Source of the DNA: Cladopsammia gracilis
Taxonomy: Eukaryota > Cnidaria > Anthozoa > Scleractinia > Dendrophylliidae
Length of the DNA: 64,000 nt
Direction: 5' to 3'
Assembly (NCBI GenBank): GCA_022457155.1
Contig: JAJGOT010000342.1
Coordinates: 310,001 to 374,000 of the forward strand
Of the stretch, positions 10,601-19,899 are shown piece after piece. The position numbers and the translations under genes were made by a program. The notes under the pieces were generated by a model. That model did no database searches, was not told the DNA's origin, and worked only from the letters and a program-made list of their open reading frames with translations. The number at the start of each line of letters is the position of its first letter. Positions within the stretch are counted from its first letter, which is position 1.

Positions 10601-13600
10601 CTGTAAGCTTATTGTTGTCTATATTCGTTTACATCAAATTAATTATTGTTATCGTTGGATTCACGTTGAATTCCTGTTACGAAACGTGTTCGTAACAAAG
10701 AAATTTGCTCACTAAGTTTACAGCTGATGGAAGGAGCGAGTGAGTGAGTGAGTGAGTGTCGTGAGTGAGTGAGAGAGTGAATTTTATTTAAACACCCTTG
10801 CCGATAACCTGTTCATCATGCTTTCACGTATACACGGCTTTAAAAGTAAGACTACACTGCATTCACTGGATTCAGTACAATGTAGCTGACACTTAAGCTC
10901 GACCCGGAGCTCGATCGCTAAGCAAATGGCAAGTTTAATATATAAAACATAGAACTTGCCAGAGCAAAAATCCCACAGGAATAAGCGGCGAACACAATAT
11001 CAAACGGTCCTATCCATCCATGAACGCCTTGAATTGTCTTGAAAGTGTGCAGTTGTACGCAGTAGTTCTTTATCTTGCTTCTCGAGTCAACACACGGAGA
11101 GATTTTACGGTATGTATTTCATGGCCGAAAGCCATATAGTCGTCGACATAGACTTAAATATGCGTGCATAAATTTGCATGCGCTAATGTGACACGAAAAA
11201 AAAAAAACAAGAAAAGTCAACGCCGGATTTACAACTCGTGTGCTTCGCCACGAGTAAAAACTGAAGGATTCTGGTAGTAGTAGTAGTAGTCAAATGACGT
11301 CATCGTGCAAATGGCCTATTTATAATGATAGGTGGTTTGCAATCATTCCCTGAGAATTTAAAAGACAAAAGCCCAGCGGCCATGCTGGTGGACGGAACAA
11401 AAGAAAGTAATAGATGCTAATGAGAGATCTTTTGTTTTGTGCACCAGCGTGACGTCAGGTGAAAACGTCCTATAAGAGGACAGACGCATAAATCAAAGGC
11501 TCCTTAGAGCCAACCCGTGAAGTTTGAAATGCTAACGCGTAAGGCAATAATTGCGGTAAGCTTTAATATGTTTTCACTCTGTCACGGTTCAATATATTTT
11601 TTTCAAAATTAAACGTAAGGATTTTTGACAAACGGAAAAAATAAAAATACAGTACATCACTTTCATAATGTTCAGTCCGAAGAAGAAAGAAAAAAGAAAG
11701 AAAAAAAAAAGAAAAAAAAAAGAACGCCCCGAGCAAGATTCGAACTTGGGCCTGTCAGCCGTAAGCCCGTGATTTACACCACTGACTTGTAATGGGAGAA
11801 ATTTTATTACTTGAAGATAGATAACCATCAAAACGCGTGTCTCGGTTGAAAATTCCTTTTAGATCGATTTTAACGTTGCATTAAAGACTCCAAATGCGAA
11901 ACATCTTTAAGCTTATTGTTGTTTATATTCGTTTACACCAATTTAGTTATTGTTATCGCTGGATTCACGCTGTTCTTGTTACAAAACGCATTCGTAACAA
12001 AGCATTACGTCACTAAGTTTACAGCTGATGGAAGGAGTGAGCGAGTGAGTGACTCATTTGCATATCTGTCGTCGTTACCGATAACCCGTTCATTACGCAT
12101 GCGCGTATATTCACGGGTTAAAAATGACGTCAAACTGTTAATTTTATGCAAAAACCACAATATAAATTATTAAATTATTGTTATTAAATTATTACAAGAT
12201 TTTAACCATTTTTTCAAGCAAATTGCACCGCTTATCATATGCTGAGAATAATTTGGGCAGATATCATCTAAACTATGCTAACATTTTTTTCTTAAAAACG
12301 ATAAGTTTATGTTAAATAATTCTGATCTTTCCTTTTTTGTACACTATTGTAGACTATTGTCATGCTGCTGTTGGCTTTGGAAGTCCAATCCTATTTCGTA
12401 AGCCTTATTAAAGTCAATGGACTGGGGGACCGTTATATGACGATAAACACAAATAATTGTACTCCTGACAAATCACAATGCGAAGCAAGGTGCGATGGAA
12501 GTATTGGGACAAGTAAGTTGAAATTGTTATACACCTTATTCCAAAATGGTGGTCAATTTATTATTCTTTGATATGTATGTTAATTAGCCCTTGTTGCCTC
12601 GTTGCCTCGTCCGAAAATACAACAGAATTTCCACGCGAAAATGAGGCAAAGAGGGCTAATTGAAACGCATACAAATATAAATTGCCCGCCATTTTGGAAT
12701 AAGGTGTATTCTAACCTGTTGTAACCTTTTTAGCACGAACTTGTAGTTTATTTGTTTGACGTAAACATGAATTAATCTGTGATGTATTTACTTTAAAGAG
12801 AACTAACTAAAGATGTCAGTTTTTACCAATTGTTAAGAAAAACTAATAATTTATTATATGCTACCTATCAACAAATTGTTAGCTACATGTTACAAAAAAA
12901 GGTTACCGTTATCCTTAAAATAAACTGTTTTATCGTATAAATCTAGTAATAATGTCTTAACTTGACAAATATAACTATAATTTAACAAATTGATACACCG
13001 CCCAAAATATGGTTATAAAGTTCTCGCTCTCTTGCATGGGCGAAAGAAGGAAAAAAAAAAGATGAAAAGAAAAGATAAAAATTATTGATCACATGATTGC
13101 GTTGTTTCGCAGTATTTCTTGGAGAATCTGAATGAAAGCTGGTGTAGGGAAAGGCCGCAGATTGTCATGTGTTGTTTAGAATGATTAGTAAGATTGAAAT
13201 GACGCGCGACACGGTTTGGATGCGTCTTTGTCATTTTTTTCAACGACTCGAAGATGTTCACGAAAACGGTCGCTCAGCTCCTCCCTGGTTCGCCAATGTA
13301 TATATTTTTGCAAAAAGTACACGTTATGCAGTAGATAACATTTACGGAGGTACATGTGAAACGATCGGTGATTTTAATAGATCGTTTGGGTCCCGTTATT
13401 TTGTCCGCGTTGTGAACGAAATGACAAGTGTTGCATCGTGTGCGTGCGCATTTAAAAGTTCCCGTTTCATCGTCAGATTTCAGTGCGCTTGTAACTAGAA
13501 AGTTGCGTATATTTTTGTCACGTTTGAATGAAATTAGTGGGGGTTGTGAAAAAATTCTGCCAGTTTCGGGGTCGTTTTGGAGTACAAAATTTCAAATTAT

Positions 13601-14951
13601 TCTGCTGTCTTTCCCTACACCAGGGTAACACAGAAAGCCGTAAACACTTAGAACAAAAAGTCATCTTTCAAATCGGCACTCTCAAACCCCACGGAATCAA
13701 CGAACGCTTGCATTCAACTAATTTACATTTGTTTTTCACGTCACCAAATTTCCACCAATAGCGTAGCTCTACCACTTACTATATAAAACTACCAACAATC
13801 CCTTGATTCTTGATTCTCTCCGACGAAGGGCAAGCGCTCGAAACGTCAGCTATCTCGAATCTTTTTACGGTGGCTAATTTACCTTATCGACTCAGTCGAT
13901 AAAACCAAATTCTTCTACTTAATAGAAGATTGTTTATCCCAATGATTTTTTTTTTTTCGAAACTGTGATTTTAAAGGCTGATTTTCACTGGCAACGGAGT
14001 CGGCGTCGTAGTCGAAATCGTAAGAGCATTTCCGGCCTAGTGAAAATCAAAAATCGGAGTCGTAAGTGAAGTCAAAAGCTCGACGGAATCGGAGTCGGAA
14101 GAATCAGAACGGTTCCATTTTCTTTCGTTTCCGCTTATGACTCCGTAATCTTCTTCCGGTCCATTCCGTCGGTTTGATTTTCACTAGATCGTATCGCTCT
14201 GCGCTTCTGAACACGACTCCGACTCCGACTCCGACTCCGACTCCGACTCCGACTCCGACTCCGATTCCGACTCCGATTCCGACTTCGACTCCGACTCCGT
14301 CGTTAGTGAAAACCAGCCTTAAGTAATCAATGTGTTGGATTATAAAACAGTTATAGTACTGAAGCTTGGGCAATATCGCCTGATTTAAGAATCCTGCGAT
14401 TTGCACTATAATTGTCAATTATATGGTTCACAACCTGTGACTTGCCGTGACCAGCCGTACCGTGTATCTTTGAACGTTTTTGAAAATCTTGGGATTCAGC
14501 GAGCGAGTTTAAATCTCTACTGTAAAATATTCCTTTTTAACCCGTGAATACGCGCATGCGTAATGAACGGGTTATCGGTAACGGTGGCTTAAATTCACTC
14601 ACTCGCTCCTTCCATCAGCTGTAAACTTAGTGACGTAATGCTTTGTTACGAATGCGTTTCGTAACAAGAACAACGTGAGTCTAGTGATAACAACTAATTT
14701 GTTGTAAACTAATATAAACAACAACAAGCTTAAAGGTGTTTCGCCTTAATTGGAACCTTAATTCAACGTTAAAATCGATCTAAAATAATTTTTTTTTTAA
14801 TCGAAACACGCGTTTTGATGCGTATCTATACCTAGAAACAATAAAATTTAATATTTTCTAAGCATGTGTTCCTCGGTGGTCGAGTGTTTTAGTGTTGGGA
14901 TTTGGAGTCGGGAGGCGCGAGATCAAGTCCAGCTCATGAAAGTGATGTACT

Positions 14952-14986
<35 letters not shown>

Positions 14987-16351
14987 GTTCGTCAAAAATC
15001 CTCAAGTTTAATTAAAAATAAATATCGAACCGTCTCAGTGTGAAAACATAAGCTTACCGCAATATTGCGTTACGCGTTAGATTTCTTATTCACGGATTGG
15101 CTCTCTCAGGAGCCTTTGATTATTATTCGACATAGAGGGAAAATACGCATCAAATCGAATGCAAATATGACACGTTATTTCACTCTTCTGACCGCGCGTA
15201 AGGAAAAATTAAAACTGTTTCAATTGTTTTTAGGAGATTTACTGTCGTATAACAAACACTGAATTTATTCACTAAAAAGTTGTGCAATACGGCTGGGAAT
15301 TTATACTCGTAATTAAATTATTGAATAGGCTACTGGATTCTGCAAGGTTAGCTGAGCTACAAAGCATTTAGAAAAGTCCTGCACGCCACTGAAATAACCT
15401 GCCACATGTGAACTTAGTTATTTTCAATTGTAACGGTTTCCTTTTGTAAATAGTACATTCATATGTTTATGGTTCTTATTATAAATAGTACATTCATATG
15501 TTAATGGTTTATATATTTCTTTAAATCTGTTGAACTAATTTTTGTATTTTGTTAATTTACTTGGCAAGAATTTCAGCTCATTGATGAAGGAGGCATAGTA
15601 AACACGCCGAAAATGTGCATCGCGTGCACCCGCCGCAACGCTGGTATCCAGTATGTTCTGAAGGTCAATAGGACAAATCCAGTTCAACTAGTCTTTGAGG
15701 TGAATAAAAACAACCACTTCAGAATTTTATCAGTATACTCAGAAGGTACCCTGTAACTTTAATGAGAAGAGGAATAACGCACTGTTCTACTTCTACTTGA
15801 TATAGCTTTCCGTTTTAATAGTCGTCGTCTGTAGGATTTAATTCACAGACACCAATTTTTAGTGTTTAATTTTAAGAAGATCCAAGTACAATGTTGGTAT
15901 TGTTGGAAACCCAGAAAGATGGTCCAGTTCTGTTTAAAGCTATCTACCTAAAATTGCACTGAAATTGTAAATACATAAATGCCTTTAATTTATAAATTGC
16001 AAAGTATGGACAGCAGGATGGAAACGGAATGTCATTTGAAAAAAACAAATCGGGTTGGTTTGTTTTCACGTTTTCCCTCATGTCTAACAAAAACAATGAT
16101 AAAATGATTTTGTTTGGATCTCCTTTCAAAAATTCACTTGATATCTTTCTCTTGGTGTTGAAGACAACTTAACAAGAATTTTAACAAGAATTGTTATCCC
16201 AAGACGCAAAAATGCTCTTGACGTAGCCATGGACCATCCCTATACGATTCCATACATGTTTCTCAGAGATGATCATTGTGGCTTTTATATCAAAATGGAG
16301 CGCCTCAACTTGATTCAGACCCTTCTGAGTTCATTAATGGGCAATGACTAA
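7675..16351 (+). CDS. Predicted four-exon small secreted protein, unrecognised family (182 aa)
   Basis: Exons 7675-7698, 12353-12512, 15569-15745 and 16164-16351 join in phases 0, 1 and 1 and give 549 nt with a single stop. Residues 1-21 (start MELRHIF, then TIVMLLLALEVQS) form a signal peptide split by the first intron. The mature part contains NNCTPDKSQCEARCDGS, FQLIDEGG, the motif MCIAC, and YTIPYMFLRDDHCGFYI near the end. Its spaced hydrophobic strands with F-x-[LI]-x-[DE] could suit an all-beta fold such as a beta-trefoil, but that is speculation and I do not recognise the family. A direct-repeat LTRI-LTRI at the start of exon 4 hints at a small duplication. Related fragments occur at 0.23, 19.1 and 21.3 kb. 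Weak point: the exon 3 acceptor (GGCAAG) lacks a strong pyrimidine tract. Confidence 0.55.
7700..8380. other. Intron sequence, nothing recognised
   Basis: First part of intron 1 of the secreted-protein gene, with T-runs at 7749-7764 and no mobile element that I can name. Confidence 0.35.
8455..8854. mobile_element. Nested TIR element with TAAGAACCTG motif array
   Basis: Ends CAGTAAAAACCCGCAAGTAA and ACTGTTATGTATACTG are imperfect inverted repeats. Inside, AAGAACCTG or its complement CAGGTTCTTA and the block TTTAGGCTA occur several times. It lies inside the mariner 3' region, so it is younger than the mariner copy. Confidence 0.5.
8905..9432 (-). pseudogene. Mariner/Tc1-like transposase fragments
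   Basis: N-terminal helix-turn-helix remnant (9199-9432) and the C-terminal SPDINPIENLW block (8905-9153) are in different frames with a stop between them. About 150 residues of the family's usual ~340 are missing from the middle. Part of the element at 8381-9779. Confidence 0.85.
9955..10075. repeat. Partial copy of the CATTTGCACGATGACGTCAT foldback family
   Basis: CATTTGCACGATGACGTCAT, then an ACTACTACCAGAATTCATTT stretch. A complete foldback copy is at 42515-42703 and another fragment at 11265-11312. Confidence 0.7.
10170..10830 (-). mobile_element. SINE-like composite repeat, copy A
   Basis: Minus-strand order: GTGAGTGAGTG tract with a TCAGCTGATGG-type block, a tRNA-like segment (about 10400-10475, B box GAGTTCGAATCTCC), a T-rich tract, then ACGCGTTAGCATTTC. 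Copies at 11490-12130 and 14540-15135 share the frame but differ in the tRNA-like part. Confidence 0.6.
11265..11480. repeat. Fragments of the GATGACGTCAT and GCGGCCATG foldback families
   Basis: A TAG trinucleotide run and CAAATGACGTCATCGTGCAA at 11275-11312, then GCGGCCATGCTGGTGGAC facing GTGCACCAGCGTGACGTC (11377-11458), a hairpin like the one at 50.5 kb. Confidence 0.6.
11490..12130 (-). mobile_element. SINE-like composite repeat, copy B
   Basis: Same plan as the 10.2-kb copy. The tRNA-like part (11730-11800, minus) has B box AAGTTCGAATCTTGC. The far end is AACCCGTTCATTACGCATGC, facing GCGCGTATATTCACGGGTT. Confidence 0.6.
12353..12512 (+). CDS. Secreted-protein gene, exon 2
   Basis: The acceptor follows a pyrimidine tract (CTTTCCTTTTTTGTAC...TGTAG) and the donor is CAA|GTAAGT. 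It encodes the hydrophobic half of the signal peptide, then SLIKVNGLGDRYMTINTNN and a Cys-containing stretch. Enters phase 0 and leaves phase 1. A MITE begins 19 bp past the donor. Confidence 0.55.
12532..12716. mobile_element. MITE with TA target duplication (Tc1/mariner-like)
   Basis: Ends CACCTTATTCCAAAATGG and CCATTTTGGAATAAGGTG are a perfect 18-bp inverted repeat flanked by TA. The interior pair GCCTCGTCCG/AATGAGGCAAAGAGGGC also folds. Related copies at 25525 (partial) and 54655. Confidence 0.85.
12978..13146 (+). repeat. Dispersed repeat R1, copy 2
   Basis: TTTAACAAATTGATACACCG, then AAATATGGTTATAAAGTTCTC and the purine tract, in the order seen at 3.2 kb and 21.0 kb. Confidence 0.7.
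13147..13810. other. Intron sequence, no gene recognised
   Basis: Short frames at 13169-13761 overlap each other and show no family motif, so I do not annotate them. Confidence 0.35.
13819..13850 (+). other. Hammerhead-like core relic (Penelope-type signature)
   Basis: CCGACGAAGGGCAAGCGCTC followed by GAAACGTC. The arrangement C-[U/C]-G-A-[U/C]-G-A, short stem, GAAAC, GUC resembles hammerhead ribozymes known in Penelope-like elements, but both pyrimidine changes weaken the core. No reverse transcriptase lies nearby. Confidence 0.3.
13905..14415. repeat. Repeat R2, third copy, interrupted by a MITE
   Basis: Flanks match 4.15-4.45 kb (TCGAAACTGTGATTT before and AATCAATGTGTTGGATTATA after the insertion). 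Confidence 0.7.
13975..14319. mobile_element. MITE with TAA target duplication and (GACTCC)n core
   Basis: Ends AGGCTGATTTTCACTGG and AGTGAAAACCAGCCT are inverted, flanked by TAA at 13972-13974 and 14320-14322. A 3-bp T-x-A duplication suits PIF/Harbinger. The GACTCC hexamer array runs 14214-14300, with GGAGTCGG variants near the left end. The same hexamer forms the inner edge of both TIRs. Confidence 0.8.
14540..15135 (+). mobile_element. SINE-like composite repeat, copy C
   Basis: Inverse orientation to copies A and B. tRNA-like part at 14866-14938 (A box GGTGGTCGAGTG, B box GAGATCAAGTCC), then a 30-T run (14952-14984) and GCGTTCGTCAAAAATCCTC. Confidence 0.6.
15569..15745 (+). CDS. Secreted-protein gene, exon 3
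   Basis: Fifty-eight codons without a stop, including FQLIDEGGIVNTPKMCIAC and KVNRTNPVQLVFEVN. The first donor candidate GAG|GTGAAT (15711) would be phase 0. The chosen donor GAAG|GTACCC keeps phase 1 to match exon 4. There is no in-frame ATG near its start, so it must be an internal exon. Confidence 0.5.
16164..16351 (+). CDS. Secreted-protein gene, last exon
   Basis: The acceptor follows TCTTTCTCTTGGTGTTGAAG. It encodes VIPRRKNALDVAMDHPY, FLRDDHCGFYIKMERLN, and ends SLMGND-stop. The order R/K-R, N, D-x-x-Y, F-[YF]-I parallels the 19.1-kb exon. The 3' flank to about 16555 is duplicated at 21250-21490, which suggests shared 3' UTR. Confidence 0.5.
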
Positions 16352-16613
16352 CTTTTGGTCTAAAAATTGCTAAAGTTATCCATAAGCACCTTTACGCGTA
16401 CACGAATCCTCTTTGAAAATCAAAAGGGAGATAGAAGGTTGTGATTGTTAAGTTCTAAATAAGAACAAACATCAGCAATTTTGAATTGTTATTTTAAATA
16501 GATATATTGAAAAACGCACCCTATATTTTAAGTCAAGTTGCAATCCATTTTATTCCTAAACATCCGCCGCCAACATGGGCGAAACTGGGCCATTATATGT
16601 CGTTTCTATTCAA

Positions 16614-16636
16614 CAACAACAACAACAACAACAACA
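16614..16636. repeat. (CAA)n run
   Basis: CAACAACAACAACAACAAC followed by ACTTTATTTGCACTCC, like the tail of the 6.79-kb insertion, so possibly the end of a retroposon. Confidence 0.6.
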
Positions 16637-16860
16637 CTTTATTTGCACTCCGCATTGATTTACATTATATAAAAAAACTACTGATAAATATAGAGAGAGT
16701 GCAGGATGCCCATATAATAACCATTGAGGGCTAAACAAATTCATGAAATATGTTTGGTTTTTCAAAGCGGTGCTGATTACAATTGACGATAGTGAGATTT
16801 AGGCCCCGTCCACACGTATCCGGATATTTTTGAATCCGCAACTTTTTTGTTACGGATTAA

Positions 16861-17005
16861 CCTCTTACTAACTGAACGCGAGGGCCGTACTGGGGAATAT
16901 TGGCCCGAGGTCGTGGCAGTACGGACCGAGCGCAGCGAGTTCCGTACTGCCACGACCGAGGGCCAATATTCCCCAGTACGGTCCCGAGCAAGTGAGGTTA
17001 GTAAG
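16861..17005. repeat. Foldback of the GGGCCGTACTGGGG type
   Basis: CCTCTTACTAACTGAACGCG and its complement CTCACTTGCTC...GTAAG face each other. The stem includes AGGGCCGTACTGGGGAATAT. Similar GTACGG stems are at 39.6, 41.4 and 59.9 kb. Confidence 0.8.
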
Positions 17006-17391
17006 TAGTTTTATTATATGGCATCATTTTTTTGATGCGAAACAACACTTCCGGTTGTTCATTCAAGTCAATTTCCGGCACGATGTCAGGGAATTTCCCG
17101 CTTACGATGACGCAAGCAGTAAAAACCCAGTACAACAACATGTAAAACGACAATAAATACGATCTGCGAATTTAGAAAACATTTAATGAGTTGGGAAAAA
17201 ATCATTATACAATTAAAAGAACATGCACCCGCTGAGGAATGTTTTATTCGCACAACGGTGGAGTTTGAACTGAATCGAAGTTTTACAAAACGGTACTTCG
17301 CAAAGTCAAGTTAACGCGTACAGCAGCGTACAGTCAATCATCGTTGCACTTTCAATAATTACTCGACGCTTCTTTTCATTCTGGACGATTT

Positions 17392-17880
17392 TCACATTTC
17401 CATGAAAAATATACGGTTCTCAGGATCGAGTGAAACTGGGTTGGAGTCGCCGAGTTCTCCGGTCTCAAAGAGAGCATCTTCTTCGTTATTTTTCAAGTGC
17501 CTTGGCAGCTTGCGGTTTGTTGCCTTTGCAATGCTCATGAACAAGCGTCTTGCGTTTCGCAGCAAGAACTCTCCTCGATTTTTCAAAGTCCTTGTCCTTG
17601 AGGATGTTTACTGGAGACCTTTTGTCGGTTCAATACCTTTGAACGCTTCGCTGAAAACCAGAAATGGTGTCTGGTTCGTACTCTTCTCCGTTCCTCTTAC
17701 GGATATTCATACTTCTAGTAAAAAACTTGGACAACAGGTGGTCAAGCTTGGCCGCAGGTAGGCTTTCGATATTTTCACTATTCAGCCCATTTTCTTTCAT
17801 GTTACGGAAGAGAGTGTTCATGTCAGTCGTGGTCTTCTTAGTAGTGTTGACCGACTTTTCTGGTTATTTATAAAACCTTC
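17392..17880 (-). pseudogene. Crypton/DUF3504-like core-binding fragment (KIAA1958-type)
   Basis: Minus-strand pieces read LLSKFFTRSMNIRKRNGEEY, then EPDTISGFQRSVQRY-stop (17630-17821), continue as FEKSRRVLAAKRKTL in the same frame, and shift frame into EEDALFETGELGDSNPVSL (17392-17586). YEPDT, SVQRY and a later L-G-D-S-x-P resemble the N-terminal part of DUF3504/KIAA1958-like proteins, derived from Crypton tyrosine recombinases. One in-frame stop and one frameshift make it a pseudogene. It sits inside the Harbinger-like element, so it may be a captured segment. Confidence 0.55.
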
Positions 17881-18467
17881 AATTTCTTCCTGGCTGTCGG
17901 TGATCCTTGTCTCAACAATCGTTTCATTAAAGTTGCAAAGTTCTTCTTCATCTGAATAATAAAACTAGCTCAGTGAATGTTCGTATTCCTCTTTGTCTTT
18001 CATGTTATCAATCATGCTAAATTGTTAGGAGGGTAATCTTATAATAAATTAAACAATATTTTCCTTTCCAGACGATGTTTCTTGCATTTGATTTTATGCT
18101 TTTGTGTTTTCGCGGTTTGAATTTCCCGGGAGCTGAGAGATCGAGAGGAAATATCCAAACGGACCGTTTCCATGGTAATGGTCCGTACTGTAAAATCCCG
18201 ACCGAAGAATAGTCAATCAGAGCACTCGATTTAGCCTTGAGTATTGCTTGCCATATAATAATAGAAAATATTCGCGTCCACACGTAGCGTATTCGAATCG
18301 TATTTGCTCGAATTCGCCGGATACGTGTGGACGGAAGGCCAATCCGCAACAAAAAAGTTGCGGATTCAAAAATATCCGGATACGTGTGGACGGGGCCTTA
18401 AATTATAATGAACGCCAAGAAAAATCTTCTACCGATTCGTTGATGTCAATTGCAATGAAAGATAATT

Positions 18468-18587
18468 AACAATTATTCATCGAGGACGAGCTGAATATGA
18501 GCAAATATATATAACCAACGAGGCGCCGCGCCGAGTTGGTTATATAAATTTGCTCATATTCAGCTCGTCCTCGATGAATAATTGTTT
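18468..18587. repeat. Foldback, about 55-bp arms
   Basis: AACAATTATTCATCGAGGAC and its complement at 18568-18587, centre GAGGCGCCGCGCC. Confidence 0.85.
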
Positions 18588-18589
18588 TA

Positions 18590-19060
18590 GTAAATTTTCA
18601 AACACTCAAATAACTGGAAATTGGAAAAAAAATTATTTCCGTTTCAAAAAAATACATGACTGTTACGTCAGTGAACAAGTGTCACATGACCGCTTCGCAA
18701 ATCGAAAAGCGAGCAAATGCTAACAAGCGGCGAGATCGAGAAGAATGTTTCTTTCAAAAGTAGTTTCCTTCAAAAATAGGTTTAATCGGACTAGCTGAAA
18801 TGGTTATGGATTTGAACATTAGAATTGTGGAGATTATATTGCGGACAAGGAAAGATTTGCCCGCCACGTGCACTTGCACGTACACCCCGAATGTCGCCAT
18901 TTTTTTCCGCGACGGTTTTTTTTTTTTTTTCGCGTAATTCGTCACAATTTTCCATATTTGGGCAAATTAACCAATAACGACTCAGATTGGTAGCGGTTGG
19001 ACCAATCAGAAATCTAGAAAATCATTATCGAGAGGTAAAAATTCACTAATGTGTTTTATT
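18590..19060. other. No gene recognised
   Basis: AT-rich sequence with a T-run at 18917-18930. Confidence 0.35.
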
Positions 19061-19095
19061 CATGCAAACAATCCATCCATTGCTTTCACAGAAGC

Positions 19096-19301
19096 GGCCC
19101 TGCAACACAGCTGACGACTCCTACTCTTTGTTTGTACAGACCTACAACTACCGTACACGGTTCTTCATATATGAACACACTATTAATAATGAAGTGATGT
19201 GCCTAACTTGTTTCAATGGAACTTTATCTCTAAGTACAACCTCGTCCAATTTAATGGATAGAAAGTGTTATTTTGAACTCAGGTTTTACCAAGAAATTTA
19301 G
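19096..19301 (+). CDS. Paralogous last exon of the secreted-protein family
   Basis: A good acceptor (ATTGCTTTCACAG) opens a 68-codon frame to a stop. It begins KRPCNTADDSYSLF and contains RTRFFIYEHTINNEVMCLTC and CYFELRFYQEI at the end. F-x-I-x-E followed by MC-[IL]-x-C parallels exon 3 of the 7.7-16.4 kb gene, and D-x-[PS]-Y then R-x-x-F-F-I parallels its exon 4. No matching upstream exons were found close by, so it may be an orphan exon, or the last exon of a gene skipping the copy at 16 kb. Confidence 0.4.
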
Positions 19302-19358
19302 GCGCACTCAACGCAGAAATAATAATTATTATTTTTGGTCAACAATAACAGCTTCATA

Positions 19359-19897
19359 CCGTAAATCCTCTATTATGCCCCCTTTTTGGAGCAAGAAATG
19401 AAATTCATGAAGCCCCCCACCCCCCTCTTTTAAGCCTCCCACCCCCCCCCCCCCCTCCCCCACCTTTTCCTTCACAACCCAGACAAGCCTTGCATTTAGT
19501 TTTAAGTTTTCTTCAATACTGCTGATCCTGCTCTAAACCAAGATCCGGCTTCACTTCGCCGTGCTGTTTGTCCAAGTGGTCCTTGCTTTATTTGAGAGTT
19601 ACCTTAATCAAATATATAACGGCTGACTGTATAACCGGTACATTTGTACCGTTCCAATCCGGGCACGAATTCATATACTCGCGAACTTTGGGAAAATATA
19701 ACCGGTAGTTGTAATAAAATGATCATTATTACGGTAATCAATGAGTGGTTAACTGCTTGTATTTCGCTAAATTGTATTAACTTCCCCCCCTTCCCTCTCT
19801 AATAAGGCCCCATCTCTACCCTTTCTCCCCCCCCCCCCCCAAAAAAAAAAAGCACATGAAATCAATAAGCCCCGGGGGCTTAATAGAGGATTTACGG
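19359..19897. mobile_element. TIR element with AAGCCYCC array
   Basis: CCGTAAATCCTCTATTA (19359) and TAATAGAGGATTTACGG (19881-19897) are perfect inverted ends. The interior next to both ends is C-rich (AAGCCCCC/AAGCCTCC units and poly-C runs). No frame. Confidence 0.8.
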
Positions 19898-19899
19898 TT

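Larger units (their letters stand above)
16802..18397. mobile_element. Harbinger-like nonautonomous transposon, 1.6 kb
   Basis: Ends GGCCCCGTCCACACGTATCC (16802) and the matching inverted end ending GTGGACGGGGCC (18397), flanked by TTA on both sides. A 500-bp relative is at 52509-53008. The inside is a nested foldback (16861-17005), a decayed Crypton-like fragment, and a second inner pair TTATTATATGGCA/TGCCATATAATAA (17010, 18249). Confidence 0.8.

Noticed and set aside
10400..11800. Two tRNA-like sequences with good B boxes (10.4 and 11.75 kb)
   Set aside because: No full cloverleaf by eye, and they sit inside a repeated composite element.
13169..13761. Three overlapping plus-strand frames
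   Set aside because: No domain, no start context, and they fall in the intron of the secreted-protein gene.
14104..14418. Minus-strand frame with a Val-Gly run
   Set aside because: It is the GACTCC hexamer array read in translation.
17402..17761. 119-residue plus-strand frame
   Set aside because: Antisense of the minus-strand Crypton-like fragment, which carries the recognisable motifs.
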